Source of the DNA: Symbiodinium microadriaticum
Lineage: Eukaryota; Sar; Dinophyceae; Suessiales; Symbiodiniaceae
Assembly (NCBI GenBank): GCA_001939145.1
Contig: LSRX01000322.1
Span: 399,978-463,977, forward strand
Direction of reading: 5' to 3'
Length of the DNA: 64,000 nt
Below, in pieces: positions 42,100 through 52,969 of this stretch (positions are counted from its first letter, which is position 1; every line of letters starts with the position of its first letter). The translations under genes and the position numbers were made by a program. The notes under the pieces were generated by a model, which was not told the origin of the DNA, did not search any database, and saw only the letters and a list, made by a program, of their open reading frames with translations.

Positions 42100-42530
42100 G
42101 AGTTTAAAGGGAGTGTCGCGGAGTGATTTGGGAGGTACGAGTCGTAGTAAGTGTCGCGGAGTAATAGGCGAGAGTTTGTGTATCGCGGAGTGTCGTGTGT
42201 CGAAGGGGTACAATGTGGGCGCAAGTCGGAGGGAGTATCGTAGAGTCGAGCGACGGAATCTGGATGAAGGAGTTTCGCGGGGCAGCGAGTGTGTCGCGCA
42301 ATGGTTGGGGGCGCGAGTCATAGCGAGTGTCGTAGAGTAGTGGGTGAGAGTGGTTTGTGTGTCGTATGTCGTGGGCGTGGAGTGGCGGGCGAGAACGGGT
42401 CGGAAGGAGTGTCGCGGAGTGGGGCGAAGGCATGTATATGTCGTGTGAATTTAAAGGGAGTGTTGTGGATCGTGGGGAGAGTCGTGGGGTAGTGGGCGAG
42501 AGTCGGCGAGGGCATATGGATCGAGAGTCG
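42100..42530. repeat. Degenerate GTCGCGGAGTG-rich repeat block
   Basis: Short words GAGTGTCGCGGAGT, GTCGTAGAGT and GTCGTGTGT recur every 20-60 bases. ORFs across it on both strands are repeat translations. Confidence 0.7.
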
Positions 42531-43643
42531 TAAGTGAAGGCCAGGGCTAGCGCAAAAGTTCGTGAGAAATGTATAGAGAATAAAAAGCGCGAATAGATGT
42601 AGTGGGGATATATATAACGAAAAATAAGACAGAAAGTCGTGGAGCAGAAGAAAGGCACCAAAAAAATAAGATAATCGTCAAAAATATCATAGTATACATA
42701 GAATTTCTTTCTTTATAAAAAAATAATAATAAGATAAAATCTTATTATCTGTCGAAAGTGATAAATTCTTCAAGATTATCTCTATTATATATATATATAT
42801 ATATTCAAATCTAATAATAGAATATTTTTCTTTCCGAAAATATCCAATAAAAATTATTTTATTAGTATCTTATTTTTTGCCTATAATTAGCATTGAATTA
42901 AATTTTATTTGTCGTCTTTTGGAGGCATTGATAATTTTATCGATCATCAAATTATAATTTGCAAGGAGCAGAAAAAAAATCACCAAACAAGATCAATTAA
43001 AACCCGCCCATGCCGAGCCACGCCAAAATACAGAAGGTGCATGACAGCCGTCAGGAAAAGAACAAATGGTTACTGTCTGCGCCGAACCTATTTTGTCCGC
43101 AGCAGAATCGCACATAGAGTCGTCATGAATAATCGATCGCTCAATTACCTCTTGCCGCTTGCCTGCGAGATGCCTCCCATGTTCAAGGCTTTTAGTTTAG
43201 TGTTTAGGAGTATGCCCTTGCTGGATTTAGGTAGCTCCCGGGCCTGGGTTTCTAGGAATTTGGAATATTTCTCCTAGGCATGGGAGCTCATCTCACCTCA
43301 CAAGCTGCTCGAGGAGCTGCCAGCAAACCAGCACGAGGGTACTGTCGCATGTCGACAGCGCTTGATGCACGGAAAAACGATCTCGTGCTGGATGCCGAGA
43401 ATACATGTACAAACAATCAGGAAAAGCCCGCAGGAAGAATTTAGTCAGACGTCGAGCTGCCTTCCCGTGCCTGTCATCTTAGGTTCGAAGTTTCCGGTTT
43501 CGGAGAATCACCTGCCTTGCAACAATTACACTGCTGTTGCGTGCAGAATCCCAACCTTCTTCTGAAGGGATGCAAGCTCGATCATCCAGAGCCTGTCACA
43601 CACTGACACCGCTGCAAAACCCCCAAGTTCAGTTCTCTAGGAA

Positions 43644-44048
43644 ATGGCCAAAAAAGGACCTAGGATGCTTCTGCCTGACATCCCTTCGACCCTTATCCGA
43701 AACCCTTATACCTCGAATACTCCAAACTCAAGCAAGCGACGACAGGATGTCTTCAGTAGGAGCTGCCTTTGTTGCAACATCAGGCATACCAAGCGAATGA
43801 AGGGACATGGACATCTGGAGAATCTGAGGCGAATGAGGCGGTTGCGAACTCCGTTGCTGGTGCAGGAATTCCTTCTCGGAAGGAAGGCTGGATGCGAAAG
43901 CGATGCTGCTTGCCTCAGAGGTGGGGAAGGTATGCTTTCAGGTACAGCGGGGCGCGTTGCTCTTGAGAGCCCGGCACGACGATTTGTCATCGTCCGGAAG
44001 CTGCTCAACATACATGGTTGGCACATCTTCGCTGTCAAGGAACTTTAG
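43644..44048 (+). CDS. Exon-like region, strand and frame uncertain
   Basis: One plus frame (43,769-43,966) reads GTWTSGESEANEAVANSVAG, then KEGWMRKRCCLPQRWGRYAF; the GWMRKR...W.RY order loosely recalls the start of a PH domain. A second plus frame and a minus frame (43,706-44,038) are also open, so this is a weak call. Confidence 0.25.
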   Translation: MAKKGPRMLLPDIPSTLIRNPYTSNTPNSSKRRQDVFSRSCLCCNIRHTKRMKGHGHLENLRRMRRLRTPLLVQEFLLGRKAGCESDAACLRGGEGMLSGTAGRVALESPARRFVIVRKLLNIHGWHIFAVKEL

Positions 44049-44434
44049 CGCTTGATTCCTTAGATGAACAGCTCAGGATGTGGAGTGGAGGGTTCTGGCA
44101 GAAGCTCGCTGCCGACAGGCGCAAACTCCGAAGCCAAACACTTGCAGCCATGTCACTCAGTAACGCTGTGGTAACAGATCCCACCTGTCAACTTGCGAGC
44201 GTGAACGTTGCAAAGCCAGATGCGATACACCTAGAATTCGAAGGTTGCAAGTTCTGCGAAACTGTCACCATACACTCTGCATGCAGTATCTTCACGACCC
44301 GACAGACCAGGCTCCTGCAAGACTCTACTAGTAGCTGCTATTACTGCTGTTGCGGTAGTGTGCTTGAAGCTGATCACTTCAAATCCTTGGTAGACTGCAT
44401 GGCTGTGGGTCTGCATGGGGGCTCAATGCTATGA
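44018..44434 (+). CDS. Exon-like frame, unknown function
   Basis: This 138-residue frame reads LDEQLRMWSGGFWQKLAADR, then DAIHLEFEGCKFCETVTIHS. The believable part is about 44,060-44,330. A minus frame (44,231-44,416) is open as well. No domain is recognised. Confidence 0.3.
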   Translation: MAHLRCQGTLALDSLDEQLRMWSGGFWQKLAADRRKLRSQTLAAMSLSNAVVTDPTCQLASVNVAKPDAIHLEFEGCKFCETVTIHSACSIFTTRQTRLLQDSTSSCYYCCCGSVLEADHFKSLVDCMAVGLHGGSML

Positions 44435-44559
44435 TGAATGTCATGCTCATGGTTGCTTAGGCTGCCTGTCCTCATCAGAAACGCACCTTCTATGATCCCC
44501 GAACAGTGATGTAGAGCACCTCGACGACCGTAGCCGTAACGACCAGCCGATCAAAACAA

Positions 44560-44665
44560 CCACGACCAGCACGACCACCAGGACCACCAGGACGACCAGG
44601 ACCACCAGGACCAGCAGGACCAGCACCACAACCAGGACGACAGGGACGACCAGTTAACTACGACG
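44560..44665. repeat. GACCACCAG minisatellite
   Basis: Nine-base units of GACCACCAG and variants are repeated about ten times. In one plus frame this encodes an Asp/Gln/His-rich tract continuing as an open hydrophilic frame to about 44,890; on the minus strand it gives a Val/Leu run. Which, if any, is translated is unknown. Confidence 0.85.
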
Positions 44666-45199
44666 AACGGAGACCAGCAGGAGACCACCAACAGATCACC
44701 GGGAGAATGCCAAGAGATTCCAGGAGACGACGAGCACCAGCAGCCAGGAGACAACGAGGAGTCCACAGGGAGACCACCAAGATACCGCCAGGAAACGACC
44801 AGGACACCACCAGGAGACCACCAGTGCACGGCCAACATACCTTACCCTTACCGACGGGATGCAAGCGACGAGGCTTCCCCCAAATACTGACGGGATTCAG
44901 GAGCACGGCCAAAATGTTGCCAAGCGCCAGCGGAATTCCGCAGGAAGCGCAGACTGCTTTTTTCTCAAGTACAGGCGGAATTCAAGAGGATTCCGGGGCA
45001 TGGTCAAAATACCCTCCCCGAAGTAATGGCATGATTCAGGGGGAAGAGCAAAACTGCTTTCGCCCGAGTATGGGTGCGATTTTCAGAGTTTTGGAAGGCG
45101 AAAGATGGCAAAATGTGATGGATGTTACCATGGATCGGGCTTTCGGGAGACGCCTTCCAGCGGAGACTGTGCAAACTATAGAACGTTATACCGCAGACT

Positions 45200-45421
45200 A
45201 TGCACTGCGCCACAGCGGGAGCCGCATCCCGGAAGACCGTTCTCCGCAAACACGCCAGGCGGCCACACCAATCAGTTCTTTTTTGTCCTGAATGTCAGAA
45301 CCCCATCGTGTGCACCATCTGCCTGGAAAAAACTTTAAAAAAACACGACAAAGCAAGTCATTCTCCCGAACAAACCCTACACAAAACCCATCGCCCGACA
45401 AACGCAACAGTGACTCTATAA
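45200..45421 (+). CDS. Possible small zinc-binding exon
   Basis: The frame contains FCPECQNPIVCTICLEKTLK, a CX2C-X6-CX2C arrangement followed by histidines (KKHDKASHS...). This resembles half of a RING/B-box-like or zinc-ribbon site but is too short for a family call. An overlapping plus frame (45,292-45,699) and a minus frame (45,477-45,779) follow. Confidence 0.3.
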   Translation: MHCATAGAASRKTVLRKHARRPHQSVLFCPECQNPIVCTICLEKTLKKHDKASHSPEQTLHKTHRPTNATVTL

Positions 45422-45476
45422 AGCAGACAGCTCGACTAGCATATCATCGCATGCAACCCAATGCGTTTGCGATCGT

Positions 45477-45779
45477 TTACGCGTCGTTTTCCCTTAACTT
45501 GCCCCCGCCACGACATGCAGGGCCACGCCTCGTGCGGTATTCTCCCTTCGAAAGCTCTACAGGACTGCCCCGATTCACATGGACCCAGCTGCCGTGGAAT
45601 GACTCCCTAGCCTGCCACAAGCCAGGACGAGGCATCGACATCAGTACAGTCTTAAATTGTGCGCGATCGCCCTCCCCACTCTCCCAGCCACACCCGTGAA
45701 TTCTGAGATGAGGCGGTTCAGGAAGCCGATATCTTACACAAGACGCAAGGCTTGCGAAGGCTTGCGAAGGCTTGCACAT
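45477..45779 (-). CDS. Exon-like frame, unknown function
   Basis: The convincing part, 45,477-45,680, reads DRAQFKTVLMSMPRPGLWQA, then SFHGSWVHVNRGSPVELSKG before a TGA. The upstream end passes through a GGCTTGCGAA triplication at 45,750-45,776 and is not trusted. Confidence 0.3.
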   Translation of the reverse strand: MCKPSQAFASLASCVRYRLPEPPHLRIHGCGWESGEGDRAQFKTVLMSMPRPGLWQARESFHGSWVHVNRGSPVELSKGEYRTRRGPACRGGGKLRENDA

Positions 45780-46019
45780 GCTTTCGACTGCATGGGAAGT
45801 GCCTGCGAACGCGGGTGCATCGATTTCCGGGCAACTCCCTGACCACTGACCTCCACACCTCTGAACAAAAATCGAGAAAGACGTAGAAAATCAAGCCCCC
45901 AAGGCCCAAAACTTAAACCTGAACCCTGGCCGGGCCTGAGTTGCTTACCCAATACATTCGCGGCACCCAAGACTCCTGGCTCGATTCTTGGTGCGTTTTC
46001 GTTCGAAGTCACCGAATTC

Positions 46020-46085
46020 CCAGGTTTAGGGTTTAGGGTTCAGGGATTAGGGTTTAGGGTTTGGGTGGGGAAGGTTCAGGGTCGA
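46020..46085. repeat. Telomere-like TTTAGGG block
   Basis: About six TTTAGGG-type heptamers, some degenerate. No gene is next to it on either side within several hundred bases. Confidence 0.85.
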
Positions 46086-46475
46086 GGGCTGACATCTCGA
46101 AGTCGGGAAATCACGATCACCATCATCCTCCTTGTTGCTGTCGCAAGCTTTTCTTCGCAGTGGTAGCATTTTCGGTGCACATCAGTGTACCACTGCTGCC
46201 GTTCTCATCCGTCTTCTAATCATTGCCACGAGTGAGTACAAGCAGGTATTCGCTGCCGCCGCAGCAGCCTTTGCACTCATCTCAACAGAAAAGGTGCCCG
46301 CGTGCTTGCTGGAATGACTCTGAACAAGTCTTTGATTTGCATCCTTGATCGACCCTCATAAATAATGGCTCAACTACCTGACGTGAGCCTGCAACAGCGA
46401 TTATTTTAGAGGTGCCCTCCTTGAAAACCCCGCCGCACCTGGCCCAATGACCCTCCATCAAGCCAGCACAAGCCA

Positions 46476-46585
46476 TATGGGTAGTTCTCTCTTTTAGGGG
46501 GGTCCCATTTTAGGGTCCCTTTTATAAGGGTGCCGTACTATATTGGGGACCTAAAAAAGGGCCCGTATTTTGAGAGGTACCCATA
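46476..46585. mobile_element. Inverted-repeat element, copy 1
   Basis: The ends TATGGGTAGTTCTCT and AGAGGTACCCATA are inverted. The interior contains GGTGCCGTACTATATTGGGG, shared with copies at 48,877-48,987 and 57,778-57,859. At about 110 bp with no coding it resembles a miniature inverted-repeat transposable element (MITE). Confidence 0.7.
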
Positions 46586-46765
46586 TCCTGAAATCCAAAC
46601 ACCATAGCCAACACCACCCACCCAAAGCCCTGAACCTTCAAGCACCTCTTCAAACTCACTTTTTCCAGCCCTACTGCTTGATACTTAGAATACGGTTTTG
46701 GGCTCCTTGACAGTATACTTATAATAAGGAGCCCAAAGGAATATCATTGGTATTTATTTAGGCTT

Positions 46766-46930
46766 CTATATTCGATGGGGTTCGGGCTGAAGGTCGGCTG
46801 TCCACCAAAGCACCCTGGAGCCCTCAGCTCCTCCTTGGTGCGGTCGTGATCCGCGAGGAGCTTGTAGAGCCTTCGACGCTAGCTTCTGGCTGACTTCCAT
46901 GACATGTAGAACAAGCTCTTTCGAGGAAGA
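46766..46930 (-). CDS. Exon-like frame, unknown function
   Basis: It encodes SSKELVLHVMEVSQKLASKA, then RGSRPHQGGAEGSRVLWWTA. It ends in the frame of a TA-rich stretch. Upstream the frame is poly-Phe from an A run (46,958-46,972) and is not trusted. Confidence 0.35.
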   Translation of the reverse strand, partial: SSSKELVLHVMEVSQKLASKALQAPRGSRPHQGGAEGSRVLWWTADLQPEPHRI

Positions 46931-47633
46931 ATGAAAACGAAAACAAGAACAGCACCGGAAAAAAAAAAAAAAACAATGAAATTTGCAGAAATGAGATGTT
47001 CCGAAAGTGGTAAGTGCATCGTTGATGTCTTTAACCGTTGCCTTTTGAAGCAAGAGCGGTCAGGGAGTCGATCATTAGTAGCAGAAACGGCGGCAACCGC
47101 CGCAACCGGTGCCTATGTTGTCGGCATGATGACCAACGACAGAAATGTCAACATCGTCAGCATTTCTTCATGATGACCAGCACCATCGTCATCAACAGCG
47201 GCAACATTAACCGTCATCTGCACCTTCATTTTCACCATCACTAGCTTTCTCGCGGTGACTGTCTTGAACCATGATCATCATTCTCTGATTCCAGGCATCC
47301 AAGCCGATCTGTCAACGACCCTAATCTCGAACCCCACAACCTCGAAAGTGCACAGGAGTCCTGGTCTGGAAAACCGGAGCGTTGTCGTCCTGAAGGTGGG
47401 GTTGTTCCTGCGCCTGTTGCCTTCTTGGTGCTGCTAGATCACAGCCAGTTGCTATCGTCAGCACTAAGCTACACTTCTTATCCGTAGCATGCTTCCCATA
47501 TCTCGAGCGCAGCTACCGTTGATAAGGCTCCTGCTTTCGTTGTCTCACAAGGACGGGACGGCACCCACCGTCCTTTGTATATCTTCGTAGTCTTGTACCT
47601 ATCATTACGAAGATCAGCGCCAGCTTTGCTATC

Positions 47634-48025
47634 CCCCCTAAACCCTAAACCCTAAATCCTAAAACCCTAAACCCTAAACCCTAAAACCCTAAACCCTAAA
47701 CCCTAAAACCCCAAAACCCTAAAACCCTAAATCCTAAAACCCTAAAACCCTAAACCCGAAAACCCTAAAACCTAAACCCTAAACCCCTAAAACCCTAAAA
47801 CCCTAAACCTGTTTCGGTGGCCAACGGAGAACCTAGGGGCTGCCTCGAACCGGGGGGCTCAGCCTGACCTACCACCGGTACCCCCAAAAAGGAAACCTTC
47901 GAATGTTGAGCCCAGCACCCTAAACCCTAAACCCTAAACTCTGAAGTTTAGATTTAAAACCTCAAACCCTAAACCCTCAACCCTAAGCCCTAAACCCCAA
48001 ACCCTCTGCCCTAAAACCTAAACCC
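47634..48025. repeat. Large telomere-like CCCTAAA array
   Basis: About 25 CCCTAAA/CCCTAAAA units run from 47,634 to 47,812, then 110 bp of other sequence, then another 10 or so from 47,919 to 48,025. This is the longest such block in the window and is internal, not at an end. Confidence 0.95.
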
Positions 48026-48109
48026 AGTTTTTGAGAACCCAAGCCTTGAAGGGATCGATCTTCTCCCGGCGCGAGCGGCTTTGGTATTTCTGCAGCTCCT
48101 GACTTGTGT

Positions 48110-48640
48110 CCGCTCATCGAAGTCCCAGCATGTGACATCCCAGGCAGATCATCAACACCCAAAAGCACGGCAGCACAAATGAGAATAACTTGGATGTCGT
48201 TGCAAGTCCTGCAGATGCTATCACCTCAACCAGCAGAAGCCAAAGCCACGAAATATGGACTGTGCTACGAGACACCTGCTCGCCACGTGTCCAAAATCTG
48301 AATGGTTCTTTCTTTCGACAGAACAGGACTTCATGGACATCACCGTCAATGCAACCGACACAGTTACCATGCAACGATGGGCACATGCGACAGCCAGCCA
48401 AAACCTGCAACCCCCAAAACCGAGCCAAAGCAAAGCAAAGAAGCCCTGACCGGCCTTGGCCAAGGCCGCCTGGCTGTCCACGTCGTTGCCGCGGTCCGGC
48501 GGAGACACCAGCTGCGTGCGATCCATCTTCGGCTCCTGCTTTCCGAGACTGAAACGGCAAACAGGGCTTTTCGGGCACATCATACCATAGCTATAATAGG
48601 GAACCCTCAAGAATAGTTTTCGAGTTGAAGCCATAAAGTT
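48110..48640. other. Coding-like region, strand unresolved
   Basis: A plus frame (48,255-48,449) with FFLSTEQDFMDITVNATDTV competes with two minus frames (48,114-48,578 and 48,221-48,634), one of which has KQEPKMDRTQLVSPPDRGND. At least one exon is likely here, but I cannot choose. Confidence 0.3.
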
Positions 48641-48876
48641 GGAACATTATAATCCTCATGGCCTTACGGTAAAGCACAGGGGATCCTAGCACAAATCATC
48701 CTAAACCCAGGTTCCACTTTCTGGGGATCGCTGTAATTACCTGAACCCGAAGTTCCCAAGCTCTACCATCATTGCTCGGATTTGTACAGGTCTTCTCACG
48801 CCCTAATCCCGAACTCCTGAACCTCAAAGTCGGGTCAGGATTTCAGGTCGACCTGTGTAGCTTTACAGAAAAGCCA

Positions 48877-48987
48877 GATGGGTAGTTTTCTAAATTAGGG
48901 TCCCTTTCGGGGTCCTTTTTTATACGGGTGCCGTACTACTATATTGGGGACCTAAGGGGGGACCCTAATTTAGAGAACGACTCAAAT
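48877..48987. mobile_element. Inverted-repeat element, copy 2
   Basis: The ends GGTAGTTTTCTAAATTAGGG and CCCTAATTTAGAGAACGACTC are near-perfect inverted repeats. The core GGTGCCGTACTACTATATTG matches copies 1 and 3. It is non-coding. Confidence 0.8.
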
Positions 48988-49247
48988 CATACACAGGGCT
49001 CACTGATGCCCTCTTTCTGGTCTGAAGTCCCCAAGGTCTTTCTGAAAACCATCGTAGAGGCCCCAAATAAATCCAGCACTGCACACCCAAAAAACCAGTC
49101 TAACTACGCGTTTAGTAGAGCATCTCCCGGCTGAAAGCAACATTCGAAGTATGAAGAGCCCTGGGGGGGGGGCCTTTTGCTCTTCCCTCTCTCGGTGGAG
49201 GAAGGGCGACTCCTGGGGTGAACGTCTCATGGTCTCATTCCAATAGA

Positions 49248-49325
49248 TCGGTTTAGGGCCTAGGGTTTAGGGTTTAGGGTTTGGGGCTTGGGGTTTAGGT
49301 TTTAGGGTTTAGGGTTTAGGGCTGA
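49248..49325. repeat. Telomere-like TTTAGGG block
   Basis: About nine TTTAGGG-type units with some degenerate ones (TTTGGGG, TTTAGGT). It is followed by 250 bp in which I see nothing coding. Confidence 0.9.
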
Positions 49326-49629
49326 ATAACTCGACTGGCGACTAGGGTGTTCGTAAGTATGTACGTCATAGTGCCAGAGGTGGGATATCTTGCTGTGTAT
49401 ATAAGAGTCTTCACAAAGCTTCCAGGTGCCTTTAGGCTTCAGCTAGTCTAGGAAATGCCACATGCGCAGTTCCGGGAACATGTGGGAGACTCAGAATTAT
49501 CCTTCTTAGTGACGAGACAAGACAAAAACCGCAACAACTGTAGTTAAGTATTACAACAGCAATGAACCGCCGGTTGTCAGCATGAGCATGCTAGTCATGG
49601 TGCTAAGCCATCATGCTTATCCTCCTCAT

Positions 49630-49644
49630 TCATCACCGTCATCG

Positions 49645-49675
<31 letters not shown>

Positions 49676-49800
49676 CAAGATCACCATCATCATCAGGTCG
49701 TCATCGTCATCATCATGATCACCATCGCAGCCATCATCATCGCCAGCATCGCTGTCGCACTTGCAATCATCACGGTTTTACAACGGTCATCATCATCATC
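49630..49800. repeat. CAT/ATC trinucleotide microsatellite
   Basis: Interrupted CATCATCAT runs. ORFs reading poly-His or poly-Ser/Ile across it are repeat translations. Confidence 0.9.
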
Positions 49801-50025
49801 ATCGTCGTCTCTCCCCTATCACCATGTGGGGTCTCCAAGGACGGGGGGCGGGGGCTTCTGCTCTTTGCTCAAGCTCCTATGTAGACCTAAGCGCTTTTCG
49901 ACCCTGCGTACCATGGGGCCTGCAAGGCAAGTTAGACAGATCCCTTGCTTGCCATCGCCGCATAGCTACTGTGTAGTCAAACATGCCCAGAAAGCAGATC
50001 TGGATGGTTCAGCCTGTTGCATGGT

Positions 50026-50488
50026 CTAGCTCCCACACTCGGAAGAAGTTTCCTGCAGATCGGCAGGCAACCTACAAGGTTCGCAGCACGTTCCCGCGCA
50101 TGGTAAGGGAGGCATGTTCACTAGCCGCAGCATGTCCAAAACATCGGCGGCTTTCGGGCTACTAACTAGTTTTTTTACCGAAGCTGTAGGCCTGCTTTGA
50201 GTCTGGATCATCGTCGTTATCATCACTGACCCTGTCATCAATATCAGCATCAGCATCATCAGCAGCATGAAACCTGAATTTCACCTGAATGATCTTGGGA
50301 GCCTGATGCGAAAAGGTTTTGGGGATCTGGACAGGTAGATGCACAAACCCAACGTTATCCCCCGCCCCACCCGTACCCCGCACCACAGAACCGAAGCACA
50401 CAATGTTCAGGAAACATCGCACATGCTGAGTCTGCAGGTGCACAATTTGCAGGGAAGATCGCACATACCCAGTGCTCGACAATTGCAA
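50026..50488 (-). CDS. Two overlapping exon-like minus frames
   Basis: The frame 50,162-50,488 encodes NVGFVHLPVQIPKTFSHQAP, then an Asp-rich acidic tail (DDADADIDDRVSDDNDDDPD). The frame 50,026-50,268 encodes KAADVLDMLRLVNMPPLPCA and a Cys-rich end. They may be successive exons joined by an intron near 50,170-50,230. Function is unknown. Confidence 0.35.
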
Positions 50489-51255
50489 ACTCCAGGGAAA
50501 AGACCGAAAGTCTGCAAAGACACATCACAAAGCTTAGAGGGTCAAGTATAAATATGGGTATCACCGAGTTCTCCATCTGCTTCTCTCCTGAACTGTCCAT
50601 AGGTGGTCACCCTCATGTGACGCAGCTCAAGCCCACAAAAGAAATCCAGCCCTAAACCTACAACTCTCTAAACTCTAATCCTCCAAAACAAGCAGACACG
50701 AAACGAAACCCTAAACCCCTACACCCCCAGAAGGCCCGGCTGCCCAGTGGCAGAGATCATCTTCGTGGGCAGCTTTGCATAGCCCTTCAAGAACTCTTCG
50801 AAGTCGAGATGCCCTTTTGCAGAAGAGGTCGCTTGATTGAGGGCTTAGGATTTCGGCTGTGTAGGGTGTCTAGGCATGGGGCATGTAGGGTTTGTAGAAT
50901 TGAACGAACTCACAGGGTTTTCGGGGCTTCTCAGATAGATCTGATAGGGCTCACGGGGCGGAAAGGACAGAAGAGGGCGTGGGCCTACAGGATTGATAGG
51001 ATTTTGGGTTAAGGGTTAAGAGAACTGACGCTGTTTCTGAGGCATCGAAACCCACAGGCATTGAAACTTGATCGGCAACCCTTGCAGAAGCTTTCTGAGT
51101 AACCCTTATTAGAAAAACCGTTTGTTTGAGCATGCTTCTACGTTCAAGACTCCATCCCTAAATCGATGCTCTAGAGTCTTCTAATCTAGGGGTCCTTTGC
51201 GAGAATAACATGGAAAAATCTAAGGAATAGTTTTGGAAAGTATTTAGGCTTCCCC

Positions 51256-51313
51256 AAACTCTAAACCCTAAGCCCTAAACTTGGAACCCTAAACCCTAAA
51301 CCCTAAACCCTAT
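51256..51313. repeat. Telomere-like CCCTAAA block
   Basis: About seven CCCTAAA-type units, facing the opposite way to the TTTAGGG block about 100 bp to its right. Confidence 0.9.
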
Positions 51314-51411
51314 AGTACACCAAAACCTCAGGGGCTTCTCTGGGGCACCCCGCCATCACGATTGCTGTCCAGCTCCTGCAACAGCTGTCGCGCCAGGTCG
51401 AGCCTCTTTTG

Positions 51412-51610
51412 CTGTAGGGTTTAGGGATTTTGGGGTTTAGGGGCTTAGGGTTTAGGGGTTTAGGGGTTTAGGGGTTTANGGGGTTTAGGGGCTTAGGGTT
51501 TAGGGGTTTAGGGGTTTAGGGGTTTAGGGTTTAGGGGTTTAGGGGTTTAGGATTTATGTAGGGTTTAGGGTTTAGGGTACAGAGTAGGGGTTTAGAGCTT
51601 TCGGGCCTAG
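51412..51610. repeat. Telomere-like TTTAGGGG array with an N
   Basis: More than 20 TTTAGGG/TTTAGGGG units. The single N at 51,479 sits inside the array, so its length may be wrong. Confidence 0.95.
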
Positions 51611-52043
51611 GGTTTCATTCCGGGCTCTTGGGTTTACGCGCCTTATGTTGATACAGTTTTATTGCTGCAAACAGCTGTTACCAATGCTATCCGACTGGGT
51701 GACGTAAGTCGTCCATCACAACATGCAAAATCCTCGAGCCCAAAATCGACGACATCCCCTGCTGCCCACAACCCGAAACCCTAAAGCCTAAAACTGAAAC
51801 ACACTCTGTCCTGCCTGTGCTTGCCAGCCTTGTCTCCGGCCCTGTCAGCGAGGGAATTCAAGGGATTGTGGGCTCAACCACATCTTCCATACTAAACGGC
51901 TCGATTTGGATAATTGGAAAACCTTGGGTGCACAGTGAATGCAGGAGACTGATGCTCGAAGTTATTTCGGCCTACTGTCCCGGACCTCAGCGGATTGAAA
52001 TCTTCAGCTTCAGCTTTCGTTTGGTAGAGAGTGACCCTACAGT

Positions 52044-52450
52044 TTGATCCGGGCCAATCTCAGTCTCCAGATAAAACTTCTCTATCGCCTTCCTAGCCGG
52101 GTGCTACAGCAACGAAAGCACATGGCCTTTCGATCGGCAGGGGCCCCGGGCTGTGCATGCCACGACAGGCTGGGCCGAGCGTTGGGGGCTTTACTGGGGT
52201 TCGAGGCAGAAGTATGCCTTGAAGGTGGCAAAGTTTTCGAGCTCGAAAAAACATCGTTCGAGTTACGGTAGTTGTACATTTTTGAACCAGGAACACTTTA
52301 AGTGTGCCGCGACAGACTGCGAAATCAACAGCTGCCGGTCCGGAAAAGCGGAGCAGGAGGACGTTTCAACGAAGCACGGACGGCTACACACTAACGTATG
52401 TCGCACATGCTCTATGTACATATATACACGCCCTTTGTCTGCACCGATAT
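52044..52450 (+). CDS. Exon-like region, strand uncertain
   Basis: The plus frame 52,153-52,452 encodes RWGLYWGSRQKYALKVAKFS, then FKCAATDCEINSCRSGKAEQ; a second plus frame (52,044-52,271) and minus frames overlap. No family is recognised. Confidence 0.25.
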
Positions 52451-52689
52451 AGTGTCAAACGTCATCTCATTATACTTCGCCACTTTTAGCCATTGCTGCT
52501 ACTATATGTTGTGAAAGAACTCGAGGATTTGCACACGCAATATACAGCTGCCCGTAGAGCAAGCTCAAAGAGCCCTGAAGCTACCCTGTTCGAATCATTC
52601 GGAGTCACAGAATAAATACCATATAATGTAAGATAATAATGAAATATGATATGATGTCACATCATATCAGATTATATACTGGCGTGTCG

Positions 52690-52691
<2 letters not shown>

Positions 52692-52722
<31 letters not shown>

Positions 52723-52728
52723 ATATGC
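52692..52728. repeat. TATC microsatellite
   Basis: About eight TATC units ending in TATATA. Confidence 0.95.
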
Positions 52729-52881
52729 TACCCCCGCCCCTGACATACCTACCTGTTTGGTGTATGTATACCACCGGCGTGTGTCTGCAGAACTTCACCT
52801 GCATAGGCGCTGGTGACTTCCGTTTCGCATGTTTCCCTGTACTGCTCGCAAGATATCATTTCTGACCCATTCCCTGCGGAA

Positions 52882-52959
52882 TCACAGTCAAACAGTAATG
52901 ACGTTACATCTGCCATTGCTTCACAGTCAAAGAGTAATGGCGTTACATCTGCCATTGCT
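52882..52959. repeat. 39-bp tandem duplication
   Basis: Copies at 52,882 and 52,921 are offset by 39 bp. On the minus strand they keep one frame (MADVTPLLFDC, MADVTSLLFDC) inside a short acidic 68-residue ORF (52,749-52,955) that could be an exon. Confidence 0.8.
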
Positions 52960-52969
52960 TCTGTTAGAA

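Larger units (their letters stand above)
39690..42960. other. AT-rich island of foreign-looking composition
   Basis: Base composition shifts sharply near 39,690, from about half GC to mostly A/T, and returns near 42,960. Inside are a 160-bp foldback (40,391-40,552), an 85-bp direct repeat (41,509-41,680), a GC-richer block of GTCGCGGAGTG repeats (42,100-42,530) and TA microsatellites (40,318-40,330, 41,311-41,325, 42,786-42,806). No exon is convincing. It could be a mobile insertion, a strand-switch region or a chimeric join. Confidence 0.75.

Noticed and set aside
44447..44629. Minus ORF that looks like a membrane protein (Val/Leu runs)
   Set aside because: It is the reverse translation of the GACCACCAG minisatellite.
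46350..46372. Dinoflagellate spliced-leader relic (ATGGCTCAA word)
   Set aside because: Only nine bases match; the rest of the leader is absent.
47634..48025. True chromosome end
   Set aside because: The CCCTAAA array is internal, degenerate and flanked on both sides by ordinary sequence.
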